Shown: positions 31,505 through 41,335, numbered from the stretch's first letter. The stretch is DNA of 64,000 nt from [Clostridium] leptum DSM 753 (GCA_000154345.1 DS480347.1:124001-188000); one strand, 5' to 3'. Notes: a model not told the origin generated them from the sequence alone. Numbers and translations: made by a program.

Positions 31505-33982
31505 ATGATCAATGCCATCAAAGTTCGGGGAGCGAAAGTCCACAATCTGAAGAATATCGACGTGAACATCCCCCTCCATAAAATCGTGGGGATCGCCGGG
31601 GTGTCCGGCTCTGGAAAATCGTCGCTTGCACTGGGCGTCTTGTACGCGGAGGGCTCCCGGCGGTATTTGGAGGCGCTTTCCACCTATACGAGACGGCGGA
31701 TGACGCAAGCCGCAAAGGCACAGGTAGAGGAAGTGCTGTATGTCCCGGCATCTCTGGCACTGCACCAGCGGCCGGGTATCCCGGGCATCCGCAGTACCTT
31801 CGGCACAGGAACTGAGCTTTTGAACAGTCTCCGGCTGATGTTTTCCCGCCTTGCAAATCACCGGTGCCCGAAAGGACACTACCAAAGCCCTACCCTTGCG
31901 GTTGCAGCCGGGCAGGAACTGGTTTGTTCAGAATGCGGCGTTCATTTTTACGCTCCGTCGGCGGAAGAGCTTGCTTTTAACAGCCAGGGAGCCTGCCGAA
32001 CCTGCGGCGGCACAGGGATTGTGCGCACCGTTGACCGGACGACCTTGGTGCCGGATGAATCCCTCACCATTGAACAGGGGGCGGTCGCTCCGTGGAATTC
32101 CCTGATGTGGTCGCTGATGGTTGACGTCTGCCGGGAGATGGGGGTTCGCACTGACGTACCGTTTCGTGAGTTAACGGAACAGGAACGGAAGATCGTTTTT
32201 GACGGTCCGGCCGAGAAAAAGCATATCCTGTATAAGGCGAAAAATTCCAATCAGGCGGGAGAGCTGGATTTTACCTATTACAATGCGGTTTATACTGTGG
32301 AAAACGCATTATCCAAGGTCAAAGATGAAAAAGGGATGAAACGGGTAGAGAAATTTTTAAAGGAAGACATCTGTCCGGATTGTGGAGGCACCCGCCTATC
32401 GGTGGCTGCAAGGGAACCGAAGCTGCGCGGGATTTCCCTGGACGAGGCCTGTAGGCTTTCTCTCTCGGAATTGGTGAAATGGGTGGCGGGTGTGCCGGAA
32501 TCCCTGCCAGAAGAAATGCGTCCCATGGCAAACAGTATTAGTGAGTCTTTCCAGACAGTTGCCAAACGGCTGATGGATCTGGGCCTCGGCTATCTCAGCC
32601 TGGATCGGGCGGCCTCTACGCTCTCCACCGGAGAGCGGCAGCGAATGCAGCTCGCCCGGGCGGTGCGCAACCGTACAACCGGCGTTCTGTATGTGCTGGA
32701 CGAGCCTTCTATTGGCCTGCACCCTTCCAATATTGTCGGGTTGACCGGAGTGATGCACGACCTGATTGCCGACGGCAACTCGGTCGTGCTGGTGGATCAT
32801 GATACTCAAATTCTTTCCGAAGCGGACTGGATTGTTGAGATGGGACCGCAGGCGGGGGCGGACGGCGGATATGTGATTGCCCAGGGGACTGTTCCGGAAA
32901 TCATACAAAGTGCCGCCTCCCAGATAGGCCCTTTTTTATCGGGGAAAAGCCGCGTCTCCAGCGGAAAAAAGCAAAATGAGGATTCTGTTTTTGAAAACGG
33001 AATGATTCGTCTTTCTACGTCGGAAATTCATACGGTAAAGCCCCTGGAAGTGGAAATCCCCAAGGGAAGGCTGACTGTTGTGACCGGCGTTTCCGGTTCG
33101 GGGAAAACAACCCTGGTCTTAGAGAGCCTTGTCCCCGGGCTGGAAGCATCCATCGCCGGAAGACCGATGCCGGAGCATGTAAAGCTGGTGAAAGCAGACG
33201 GAATTGGGCAGGTTAAACTGATTGACGCCACGCCAATTGGCATCAATGTTCGGTCTACTGTCGCAACCTATGCAAATATCCACGATGAGCTGCGCAAAAT
33301 ATATGCGAGAACAAAAGAAGCAAAACAGCACGGTTTCAAGGCCGGCGATTTTTCCTACAACACCGGGAAACTGCGCTGTCCTGTCTGTGACGGTACGGGA
33401 AGCATCAGCCTTGACGTGCAGTTTCTGCCGGATGTGGATATCCCCTGCCCGGAATGCCGGGGAGCACGGTATGGAAAAGAAGCGGGGTTGGTTCACTATC
33501 AGAATAAAACGGGAGAGCAATATACCCTGCCGGATTTGATGGCAATGGATGTCCACACTGCCCGAAAAGTCTGCCGGGATATGCGGCTGGTCCATCAACG
33601 CCTGCGGGTGTTGGAGGATTTGGGCCTGGGATATCTTACACTCGGTGAGGAAACACCGAGCCTGTCCGGCGGGGAGGCACAGCGTCTGAAGCTTGCAAGT
33701 GAAATGGGGAAAAGCCAGACGGATTCTGTCTTTGTGTTTGACGAGCCGACGATCGGGCTTCATCCGCTGGATGTGCAGACCTTGCTCAGCGTTTTTCAAA
33801 CCCTTATTCTGAACGGGGCAACTGTGATTGTGATCGAGCATGATTTGGATGTTATCCGCTGTGCCGACTATATCGTTGATATGGGACCAGGCGGCGGAGA
33901 AGAGGGCGGCAGGATTGTGGCCGCCGGTACGCCGGAAGAAATCAAAAATGCGCCGCAAAGCGTCACTGGGAAATATCTGTAG
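31505..33982 (+). CDS. UvrA-like ABC-ATPase (UvrA2/DrrC-type)
   Basis: 825 residues from the ATG at 31505 (GGGGGAG upstream). Two ABC ATPase halves: GVSGSGKSSLALGVLYAEG and GVSGSGKTTLVLES as Walker A; STGERQRMQLARAV and LSGGEAQRLKLASE as signatures; DEPSIGLHP and DEPTIGLHPLD as Walker B. Zinc-binding CPDCGGTR, CRTCGGTG and CPECRG are present. The N-terminal region is shorter than UvrA (about 940) and lacks the full UvrB-binding insertion. Such UvrA paralogues give resistance to DNA-intercalating drugs. Confidence 0.85.
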   Translation: MINAIKVRGAKVHNLKNIDVNIPLHKIVGIAGVSGSGKSSLALGVLYAEGSRRYLEALSTYTRRRMTQAAKAQVEEVLYVPASLALHQRPGIPGIRSTFGTGTELLNSLRLMFSRLANHRCPKGHYQSPTLAVAAGQELVCSECGVHFYAPSAEELAFNSQGACRTCGGTGIVRTVDRTTLVPDESLTIEQGAVAPWNSLMWSLMVDVCREMGVRTDVPFRELTEQERKIVFDGPAEKKHILYKAKNSNQAGELDFTYYNAVYTVENALSKVKDEKGMKRVEKFLKEDICPDCGGTRLSVAAREPKLRGISLDEACRLSLSELVKWVAGVPESLPEEMRPMANSISESFQTVAKRLMDLGLGYLSLDRAASTLSTGERQRMQLARAVRNRTTGVLYVLDEPSIGLHPSNIVGLTGVMHDLIADGNSVVLVDHDTQILSEADWIVEMGPQAGADGGYVIAQGTVPEIIQSAASQIGPFLSGKSRVSSGKKQNEDSVFENGMIRLSTSEIHTVKPLEVEIPKGRLTVVTGVSGSGKTTLVLESLVPGLEASIAGRPMPEHVKLVKADGIGQVKLIDATPIGINVRSTVATYANIHDELRKIYARTKEAKQHGFKAGDFSYNTGKLRCPVCDGTGSISLDVQFLPDVDIPCPECRGARYGKEAGLVHYQNKTGEQYTLPDLMAMDVHTARKVCRDMRLVHQRLRVLEDLGLGYLTLGEETPSLSGGEAQRLKLASEMGKSQTDSVFVFDEPTIGLHPLDVQTLLSVFQTLILNGATVIVIEHDLDVIRCADYIVDMGPGGGEEGGRIVAAGTPEEIKNAPQSVTGKYL

Positions 33983-33984
33983 GG

Positions 33985-34022
33985 AGAGGCAGCGATCCCT
34001 ACACACTTTCACGGCCTCTTTA
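33985..34022 (+). terminator. Possible terminator after the UvrA-like gene
   Basis: AGAGGC (33985-33990) and GCCTCT (34014-34019) pair across a 23-base loop, then TTATATT. Weak. Confidence 0.35.
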
Positions 34023-34700
34023 TATTGATTTGAAATATTGATTGTGCAATAATAAAGAAGTAATTTCCATTTTTATGTTCGGCGCTGCTACACACAGGAA
34101 ATGTTGGATACCACGTTTTCCAAAGGAATCCATGCGCAGCAAAGAGATTCCGTCGGAAGCGGCTCGTATCTTTGTGGATAGATTTGGAGCAGACTGCCGA
34201 TGGATAAAACAGCGGAGAGCCCTGTCCGTTTCTATACAGGTGCGTGCCTAAACGTTGGCGCCGCCTGCAGCTATTTTTCTTGACTTACAATTCCCAACAG
34301 GTTTAGTGTATTGCTTAACGCTGGAAAATTCCCGTCTCCTGTGTTGTGTTTTTCCATGCGGATTTAGGTGAAGAAACTGCGTTTTTAAAATGGGATTTCT
34401 TTTTCTTTACACAGACGCAAAGCGCCTTGCCTTTTTGGATGCCGGGATAGTCGGCGCTCAGGGCAAGGTGCTTTTTTATTTTGAAGTGCAGAATTTTAAG
34501 AAAGATTTCTGTATTTATAGGTGAGAAAGCTAAATACAATTTATTTTTTCGCTGCACCTTGAAAACTTGAATAGCCGCCGGAGGTGATACCGGTTTTGCG
34601 GATAGTGTGCGATAATATCCTTGTGGAGCACGCCCGTAAATGAAATGCGCATAGCGGAGCCTGAAAATACGCGGTCGCAAATGAGCGCAGGAAATGGTCC
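34023..34700. other. Non-coding stretch with mobile-element-like debris
   Basis: About 680 bases without a supported gene. A short open frame near 34042-34251 has no recognisable family. A hairpin (34419-34477) and, near 34600-34700, sequence leading into an excisionase-like gene suggest leftovers from a Tn916-type conjugative transposon. This is a suspicion from the next gene, not proof. Confidence 0.3.
34419..34477 (+). terminator. Hairpin followed by T-run in transposon-like debris
   Basis: AAAGCGCCTTGCC (34419-34431) pairs with GGCAAGGTGCTTT (one G-U pair) at 34462-34474, followed by TTTTATTTT. It looks like a real terminator or attenuator. Confidence 0.6.
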
Positions 34701-34747
34701 GGCGGTTAGGCGCTTTATTATATTTTGAAAAAAAAAGGAGGACCTTT

Positions 34748-34954
34748 ATAAACGAAGTCCCGATTTGGGAAAAAAGCAATCTTACATTAGAGGAAGCAGC
34801 GGCATATTCGGGGATTGGAATCAATAAATTGAGACAGCTTACGAATGATGAGGACTGCGAATTTGTACTTTGGCTTGGAACGAAACGGCTCATTAAGAGA
34901 CGTAAATTCGATGAATATATTGAAAAGCTTTATGCCTTTTTATTAGAGCTTTAA
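34748..34954 (+). pseudogene. Tn916-type excisionase (Xis)-like gene with ATA in place of the start codon
   Basis: The frame encodes a short excisionase: VPIWEKSNLTLEEAAAYSGI, INKLRQLTNDEDCEFVLWLG, KRLIKRRKFDEYIEKLYAFL, ending at 34954. This is the size and form of Tn916-family Xis. AGGAGG (34736-34741) stands 6 bases before an ATA (34748) exactly where the ATG should be. The nearest other starts are upstream without ribosome sites. No integrase follows. Either the start is mutated or ATA is used weakly. Confidence 0.6.
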
Positions 34955-35200
34955 TGAATAGCTTGGAGTCTAATAAATTTATTTCTTTGTTGATAGAAAT
35001 AAGAAAAAATGATATACTTATACATAATCTTATAACAGTTTTGAATTGATTGTTTATACAGAGAAAGCGTAATAAGGTATCATAAAATTATGTTTTAAAA
35101 AATTCAGATGCGATGAAAGACAAGGTCTGCTTTTCTATTAGTATGATTTACTAAAGAATATATATAATGAATTTTTATATGGGTGAGGAGAAATGGTGGT

Positions 35201-36943
35201 ATGGTACAGATTTTAAAAAAGTCCCAAATAGTTTTTTTATCCATAGTAACTTTATTTAGAATATTTTTATCTCAATGGATTGGAAATTGGTACCCATCTT
35301 CTCAGACTTTTGATGACTATATATTAGTAACCTATGCAAATATCACTGAGCATTTTAGAACACCAAATATTAATTCTTTAATAAAGGATATGGGATACCC
35401 TTTATTTTTAGACTTTGTACATTTGACAGGATTGAGTTATAATATTGTACTATCAATAATTTGGGTGATTGCAGCCATCTTAATGGTAAGATTATTCAGC
35501 AGATTTGGTTTGCAACCCATTTTTCTAATTTTTATATACCTTTTTGTTTTATTTACTCCTTGTGCATTCGATTATTATGTTGGTACAAGACTCTATCGAA
35601 ATTCTATAATTGCACCTTTTCTCTTTATTGTTTTTGCGCTTATGCTTATTCTGATTGTAGATGTTTTGAAGAATAAAGATATCAGTGCGAAAAAGATTTT
35701 ATTGAATATTATTGCGCTAAGCTTTTTCTTTACCTTTACCTATTATATCAAAGAAGATGGATTTTGGATGCTTCCTTGTTTGGCTCTTATGTTTGCGATT
35801 TGTATAGGAATTTCACTTTATCATTACTTTAAGAATAAAGATAACAGAAATCCGATACGATTGTTACGTTTGATAATCATGTTATTTTTGCCGTTAATTT
35901 TGTTTTACGCCGGAACAAATTTTTACAAAGGAGTAAATTACCATTTTTTTGGGGTTTATGAGATTAATACTAGAACTGAGGGAGAGCTTGGAAAATTCGT
36001 TTCCAGCATATATAAAATAAAATCGGACCATAGAGATAAAAACATATGGGCTCCATATGATGCAATTGAAAAAGCTTTCGATGCATCAGAAACTTTACAG
36101 AAGTATCCTGAATTAGAAGAGAGCATTCTGAATACGGTTTGGTTCGATGGTGGGAAAAGTATGATTGCGGGAGATTTTTTGACTTGGGTACTGAGAACCT
36201 CATTGGATTCAACTGGGCTTTGGAAGTCCGATGCGCAGATAAATGAATTGTTTGCACAAGTGAATGAGGAAATATCTCAGGCATTTGTTGATGGTACACT
36301 TGAGAAGGACGATCGAATCTCGCTTACCTCTTCCGGAGGAAGTCGGACGTTTAGCGAAATTTTGGAATTACAGGATGAAATAACACAAACCTATAGAACC
36401 TCCATCCTAATGGAGGGTTATGTTGCTCAAAAAGGCCAAACAGAATATAACCGTCTGGAATCCTGTTCTACAGCCTCCTATATTACCAATATGAATTTTC
36501 TTCCGATAGAAAATGGCTATACTGCTGGTTTTCAAGAGAAAAAAGCAATGGTGGGTAATAGTATTGCATCAGGCATTATTAAGCTTTATTCAATTTTAAA
36601 TCCTATGCTTTGTCTAATAGCGATCGTCGGCTTTTTCTTGACCCTCATATCACTTTTAGCACGTAAAAATCAAGCTTCAAAAGAAACAAAGCGGTTATTT
36701 GTTTTTGCGCTGTCAACCGTTTTTGTTTTTGCTGGGATGTCGCTAGTTTATGCATTTGGCATTAGCTGGTTTAGCGAGTTTATATGGCGGGAAACAAATA
36801 TTATAAATACTAATGTTCTCAAACTTTATACGATTGGTATTGTACCCATGCTTTGTATGGTAGAACTTTTTGGGCTGTATTTGTTTTCAAATTGCATAAA
36901 AAAGGCCCTACCATTCTTTAGCTCTCGTTTAAAAAAAGGATAG
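35201..36943 (+). CDS. Large polytopic membrane protein, possible GT-C-type glycosyltransferase
   Basis: 580 residues from the ATG at 35201 (GAGGAG ten bases upstream). Around eleven hydrophobic segments, a large non-membrane region at about 265-455, and an early DDYI (about residues 30-33) after the first helix, which is where GT-C transferases keep their acidic motif. I do not recognise a named family. The coding sequence is far more AT-rich than both sides, and the stretch from about 34.9 to 37.2 kb shares this, so it was likely acquired. A role in surface polysaccharide or lipid modification is only a guess. Confidence 0.6.
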   Translation: MVQILKKSQIVFLSIVTLFRIFLSQWIGNWYPSSQTFDDYILVTYANITEHFRTPNINSLIKDMGYPLFLDFVHLTGLSYNIVLSIIWVIAAILMVRLFSRFGLQPIFLIFIYLFVLFTPCAFDYYVGTRLYRNSIIAPFLFIVFALMLILIVDVLKNKDISAKKILLNIIALSFFFTFTYYIKEDGFWMLPCLALMFAICIGISLYHYFKNKDNRNPIRLLRLIIMLFLPLILFYAGTNFYKGVNYHFFGVYEINTRTEGELGKFVSSIYKIKSDHRDKNIWAPYDAIEKAFDASETLQKYPELEESILNTVWFDGGKSMIAGDFLTWVLRTSLDSTGLWKSDAQINELFAQVNEEISQAFVDGTLEKDDRISLTSSGGSRTFSEILELQDEITQTYRTSILMEGYVAQKGQTEYNRLESCSTASYITNMNFLPIENGYTAGFQEKKAMVGNSIASGIIKLYSILNPMLCLIAIVGFFLTLISLLARKNQASKETKRLFVFALSTVFVFAGMSLVYAFGISWFSEFIWRETNIINTNVLKLYTIGIVPMLCMVELFGLYLFSNCIKKALPFFSSRLKKG

Positions 36944-37228
36944 TTTTCATAGAAAGCATTATAGCCTTTAGATAAAAGATAGGACGATTCTATAGGCGAT
37001 AAGTTTTATGGAATAGTTTTGTTTTTCGTTGACATTGAAAAGTACAATGTAATATACTTAACAAAGCAGTGTTTTTTAAGATTTTGCTCAAGTTGTCAAG
37101 ATTCGATAAACCAGGAAGCAATATTGGCAATAAGCTTTGTTTGCATAGTAACTGTATTAACAAGCAAATTTAAAAATTATTTTTTGTGGTACTGCATGAT
37201 GCATGAAGCCGAAGGAGTGATGTCATTC

Positions 37229-38077
37229 ATGTCTCGCGAACACCTGCTTCTCCATACTGGAGAAGACACGATCCACGATCCCAAAATAGAGAAAAAGAAT
37301 CTATCTCCTAAGGACAAGCGGAAGAACTTTTGGTTTTACCATAAGTGGCATATTGTAATTGTGCTGGTAGTTTTGGTTTTTGCCGCCCTTCTTTCCAAGG
37401 ATTTCTTCAACCGGGTAAATCCTGATTATGAGATTGGATTGCTGACAAAAACCTCTTTTCCGGAGGATGCGGTCAACCAGCTGCAGGAGGCTTTGGCTGA
37501 AAAAGCCGTCGACAGGAATAACGACGGCCAGGTTATCGTTCGGGTAAACCAATATGTGATTGTTCCCGGCAGTGGTGAGGAATTAACCTCAGACGGCCAG
37601 GCGGCTTCCGCGCCGGCGGAGGGAAGTGCTTCTGCGTCCAGCAGTATGGAGGGTCAGGAAGCTTCCAGCCAGTATGTGGACGCTAATATGCAGATGGCTT
37701 CGATGGTAAAATTTTCCGTAGATACTCAGGATGACCAAAGCATCATTTTTTTGGTCGCAGAGGATAGTATCGATTATTTCCAGAATAGCTACCATCTTTT
37801 TGCCAAATCTGATTATTCCAGCCCGGATATGGAATCCAGCGATACCGGCGACATTGGCATACCGTGGGAGGAGCTTCCTTATTTGGACGGTTTGAAGCTG
37901 ACCGTGCAGAGCTGGGATGACAATTACAACGATATCGAAGTGGATGTTACGGATTCCTTCCGGGAGCTTCGGGTGTGTATCCGGGACTTTGAACAGCTGA
38001 GCCATAAGGATGACCAGGCGACAATAGATTATTATAACGACAGCAAGGAATTGCTGGAAAGCTTAAAAACCAAATAA
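37229..38077 (+). CDS. Membrane-anchored protein of unknown function
   Basis: 282 residues from the ATG at 37229; AGGAG lies 11 bases upstream, and a TCATTC codon pair upstream leaves another ATG too near it. After about 45 polar residues there is one membrane helix (HIVIVLVVLVFAALLSKDFF). The outer part of about 210 residues has a Ser/Ala-rich low-complexity insert (SAPAEGSASASSSMEG). A conserved-looking acid region (DYEIGLLTKTSFPEDAV) opens it. No domain recognised. It starts 21 bases before ilvD at its end and may be co-transcribed with it. Confidence 0.6.
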   Translation: MSREHLLLHTGEDTIHDPKIEKKNLSPKDKRKNFWFYHKWHIVIVLVVLVFAALLSKDFFNRVNPDYEIGLLTKTSFPEDAVNQLQEALAEKAVDRNNDGQVIVRVNQYVIVPGSGEELTSDGQAASAPAEGSASASSSMEGQEASSQYVDANMQMASMVKFSVDTQDDQSIIFLVAEDSIDYFQNSYHLFAKSDYSSPDMESSDTGDIGIPWEELPYLDGLKLTVQSWDDNYNDIEVDVTDSFRELRVCIRDFEQLSHKDDQATIDYYNDSKELLESLKTK

Positions 38078-38097
38078 CAGGAAAGAGTGAGGCACCA

Positions 38098-39768
38098 ATG
38101 AAAAGCGATTGCGTAAGAAAGGGAACCGAGGGCGCTCCCAAAAGAGCGCTGTTTCATGCGCTGGGAATGACAGAGGAGGAATTGAACCGGCCTCTAGTGG
38201 GAATTGTCAATTCCTATAATGAAATCGTGCCCGGCCATATGAATCTGGATAAAATTACTGAAGCGGTGAAAATCGGCGTGGCTATGGGCGGCGGCACTCC
38301 CGTGGTGTTTCCGGCTATCGCCGTGTGCGACGGTATCGCTATGGGGCATCAGGGGATGAAATATTCCTTGGTCACCCGGGATCTGATTGCTGATTCCACA
38401 GAGGCTATGGCTATCGCTCACGCTTTCGACGCTTTGGTGATGATCCCCAACTGTGATAAAAATGTGCCCGGCCTGCTGATGGCGGCAGCCCGGCTGAATA
38501 TCCCGACAATTTTTGTCAGCGGCGGCCCGATGCTGGCCGGCCGAGTAGACGGCCGGAAAACCAGCTTTTCCAGCATTTCAGAAGCGGTAGGCGAATTTAC
38601 CGCCGGCCGCATTGACGAGGCTAAGCTCAGCGAGTTTGAGCAAAAAACCTGCCCAACCTGCGGGTCATGCTCCGGTATGTATACAGCGAACTCCATGAAC
38701 TGCCTTACCGAGGTGCTGGGTATGGGGCTGCGGGGCAACGGCACTATTCCCGCGGTATATTCCCAGCGCATCCAGCTGGCCAAGGAGGCCGGTATGCAGG
38801 TGATGGAGCTTTTCCGCAGAAATATCCGTCCTCGGGATATTATGACCGAGGAAGCGTTTCGTAATGCTCTGACCATGGATATGGCTTTGGGATGCAGCAC
38901 CAACTCCATGCTGCATCTGCCGGCTATCGCCAATGAGTGCGGAATCCGCTTAAATGTAGAGATTGCCAATGAAATTAGTGAGAAAACACCCAACCTGTGC
39001 CACCTGGCGCCGGCTGGTCCCACCTATATGGAGGATTTAAACGAGGCCGGCGGTGTTTATGCTGTGATGAACGAGATCAACAAGCTTGGCTTACTGCATA
39101 CGGAGCTGATGACCTGTACCGGGAAAACCGTTGCGGAGAATATTCAGGGATGCGTCAATCTCAATCCCGAGGTGATCCGTCCGGTGGAGAACCCTTACAG
39201 TAAGACTGGCGGCATCGCTGTGCTGAAAGGAAATTTGGCGCCGGATTCCTGTGTGGTCAAGCGTTCGGCGGTAGCACCGGAGATGCTGCGGCACGAGGGC
39301 CCCGCTCGGGTATTCGACTGCGAGGAGGACGCAATGGAGGCGATTACCAGCGGCAAAATCCAGGAAGGCGATGTAGTGGTGATCCGCTATGAGGGCCCCA
39401 AGGGCGGTCCTGGAATGCGGGAAATGCTGAATCCCACCTCCGCGATCATGGGGATGGGCCTTGGCAGTACCGTGGCCCTGATTACCGACGGGCGTTTCAG
39501 CGGCGCCACCAGAGGAGCGGCCATCGGCCATGTTTCTCCCGAGGCGGCGGTGGGAGGACCGATCGCGCTGGTAAGGGAAGGGGATATTATCTCCATCGAT
39601 ATTGTAAACCACGCTATCAACGTAAAAGTCAGCGACGGGGAGATGGCCAAACGTAAGGCTTCCTGGAAGCCTAGAGAGCCTAAGATTACCACAGGCTATT
39701 TGGCCAGATACGCCGCTATGGTTACCAGCGGCAACCGCGGCGCCGTGCTGGAAGCGGTAAAATCGTAA
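38098..39768 (+). CDS. ilvD: Dihydroxy-acid dehydratase
   Basis: 556 residues, the usual length. Iron-sulfur and catalytic motifs: IPNCDKNVPGLLMAAARLN (with Cys), KTCPTCGSCSGMYTANSMN, GCSTNSMLHLPAIA and GRFSGATRGAAIGHVSPEAA. It converts 2,3-dihydroxy-isovalerate and the 3-methylvalerate analogue to the keto acids in isoleucine and valine synthesis. GAAAGAG upstream. The other ilv genes are not here; leuA is 12 kb downstream with its own regulation. Confidence 0.97.
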   Translation: MKSDCVRKGTEGAPKRALFHALGMTEEELNRPLVGIVNSYNEIVPGHMNLDKITEAVKIGVAMGGGTPVVFPAIAVCDGIAMGHQGMKYSLVTRDLIADSTEAMAIAHAFDALVMIPNCDKNVPGLLMAAARLNIPTIFVSGGPMLAGRVDGRKTSFSSISEAVGEFTAGRIDEAKLSEFEQKTCPTCGSCSGMYTANSMNCLTEVLGMGLRGNGTIPAVYSQRIQLAKEAGMQVMELFRRNIRPRDIMTEEAFRNALTMDMALGCSTNSMLHLPAIANECGIRLNVEIANEISEKTPNLCHLAPAGPTYMEDLNEAGGVYAVMNEINKLGLLHTELMTCTGKTVAENIQGCVNLNPEVIRPVENPYSKTGGIAVLKGNLAPDSCVVKRSAVAPEMLRHEGPARVFDCEEDAMEAITSGKIQEGDVVVIRYEGPKGGPGMREMLNPTSAIMGMGLGSTVALITDGRFSGATRGAAIGHVSPEAAVGGPIALVREGDIISIDIVNHAINVKVSDGEMAKRKASWKPREPKITTGYLARYAAMVTSGNRGAVLEAVKS

Positions 39769-39820
39769 AAACCACCCTATCGCTGATAGAACCTTTAAAA
39801 GGAACCTTAATCTATAAAAG

Positions 39821-39851
39821 CAGAAAGGCTGCGGTTGACAGTGCCTTTCTG
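39821..39851 (+). terminator. Candidate terminator after ilvD
   Basis: CAGAAAGGC (39821-39829) and GCCTTTCTG (39843-39851) form a perfect 9-bp stem. No T-run follows, so the call is tentative. Confidence 0.45.
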
Positions 39852-39949
39852 TCCAGCTTCCGCCGTTTTGAATAACTCGATGAAATCAATGTAAAATAAA
39901 TAAAAGCCGGCAGGTTTGGAGGAGCTTCTTTTTCGCGCATAAGCTTCTG

Positions 39950-40567
39950 CTATCCTGTCGGTTTTTCTGTTTTACGGTATCCCGCCTCTTTCATTTTGCA
40001 GTATACGGTGCTGCGGCCCAAATGGGTCTGCTTGGTGATCTCTGTCACTGAGATTTTTCCTTGGGCCCATTGCTCTGCCAAATCCCAAAATTCCTCAGGA
40101 AGCTCATAGGGCCGTCGCCCGAATCGCACCCCTTTTGCCTTAGCGGCGGCGATACCCTCGGCCTGCCGCTGACGGATATTTTCCCGCTCAATTTGAGCGG
40201 TATAAGACATGATTTGAAGCACCAGATCCGCGATAAAGGTGCCCAATAAGTCCTTTCCATAGGTGGTGTCCAGCAATGGCATATCAAGTACTTTGATATC
40301 AGCTTTATGGTCTTTGGTAATGATACGCCATTGGTCGATAATGTCTTCGTAATTACGGCCTAACCGGTCAATAGATTTAATGATCAAAAGGTCTCCAGAG
40401 GAAAGGCGGCGCAGCATACGCTTATAAGCGGGGCGGTTGAAATCCTTGCCGCTTTGCTTTTCTATGTACAGGTTCCTGGGAGGAATATTGTACTCTTTCA
40501 GAGCGATCAGCTGGCGGTCTTCATTTTGCTCTTTTGTGGATACACGGATATAACCAAAGATGCTCAT
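39950..40567 (-). CDS. Serine recombinase (resolvase/invertase family)
   Basis: 205 residues. The catalytic Ser is in IRVSTKEQNEDRQLIALKEY (Ser10). Resolvase core signatures ERENIRQRQAEGIAAAKAKG and RLGRNYEDIIDQW follow. The C-terminal DNA-binding HTH (VTEITKQTHLGRSTVYCKM) is the standard Hin-like domain. ATG with an AGGAG ribosome site in AGGAGGAGTTATG. No transposase or plasmid gene is adjacent. It could invert or resolve a DNA segment nearby; no clear recombination-site pair was found by eye. Confidence 0.9.
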   Translation of the reverse strand: MSIFGYIRVSTKEQNEDRQLIALKEYNIPPRNLYIEKQSGKDFNRPAYKRMLRRLSSGDLLIIKSIDRLGRNYEDIIDQWRIITKDHKADIKVLDMPLLDTTYGKDLLGTFIADLVLQIMSYTAQIERENIRQRQAEGIAAAKAKGVRFGRRPYELPEEFWDLAEQWAQGKISVTEITKQTHLGRSTVYCKMKEAGYRKTEKPTG

Positions 40568-40639
40568 AACTCCTCCTATAAGTGAAGATAAAATGATTAG
40601 AAAGATGGAATAGATGAATAGGTTAGGTTCGACGTTGGT

Positions 40640-41097
40640 AGAGGAAGCCCAGTTAATTTACGAAAAAGAAAATTAAGACGGAAATAGAAATCCCCCGCAG
40701 GAAGAATCCGGCGCAGCCGTTTCTTTTGCGGGGGAAGACAAGAGCGGTTTTTGGGGGCCAAAGGTTCGTCCTGAAAGAGGCTGGCTTCTGGCAGCTTCCA
40801 TGGTGATCCACGGTAATTTCCACATCTTGTCCCGGATTCATTACAGTGCCGTCTAAAGAAATAGAGCCAAATAAGGTTTGGCCGCTTACTTCCGGCTCAA
40901 ATTCAAAAGACGCCCTTTCCTTGGTTCAGTAACCTTCCAAATTAGAATTGCACTCACATGAAGATTTTTCAATGGCCGCTTGACAATTACCCGAGTTTTC
41001 CAATTGCCATCCCATCCTGGGATTAATAGCCATCGAAACAGCACAGAATGGAAGGGGCAAGTGTAAGGCTTAACGCAATAGCGGCAGGTTTTCTCAT
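40640..41097 (-). pseudogene. Decayed secreted-protein gene
   Basis: Minus strand from the ATG at 41097 (GAGGTGA upstream) gives a signal-peptide-like start MRKPAAIALSLTLAPSILCC and a TAA at about 41023. Further on, a coherent segment reads FEFEPEVSGQTLFGSISLDG and then GQDVEITVDHHGSCQKP in another frame. A hairpin near the end (40692-40744) would be the terminator. One stop and at least one frameshift separate the parts. No function is known. Confidence 0.45.
40692..40744 (-). terminator. Hairpin at the end of the decayed secreted-protein gene
   Basis: CCCCCGCA (40692-40699) pairs with TGCGGGGG (40737-40744), an 8-bp GC-rich stem with a 37-base loop containing a smaller stem. On the minus strand ATTTCTATTTC follows. 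Confidence 0.4.
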
Positions 41098-41275
41098 TAG
41101 TAAGTCACCTCGCAGGCAACAATAAGTAAAATGTTTAATTTAGTTCCCTATTATAGCAAAAAGTGGAAGCCTTGTCCATTAAATGTGAAAGGAGTTGAAG
41201 GAATTTCACAAAGCAGATGCATAAAAAATATCTTTGATCATACTGAAAAAGGCTGAGTTTTCTTGTTCACAACAT

Positions 41276-41305
41276 AAAAACGGACAGGAAACCCTGTCCG
41301 TTTTT
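41276..41305. terminator. Bidirectional terminator before the PAP2 operon
   Basis: AAAAACGGACAGG (41276-41288) pairs with CCTGTCCGTTTTT (41293-41305), a 13-bp stem with runs of A and T on both sides. It would end the minus-strand operon whose last gene stops at 41336. Confidence 0.85.
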
Positions 41306-41335
41306 ATGCTTTTTATAAATGCTTATCATAAGCTG

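Noticed and set aside
37019..37228. Extended N-terminus of the membrane protein before ilvD
   Set aside because: AT-rich upstream stretch has no ribosome site; AGGAG supports the start at 37229.
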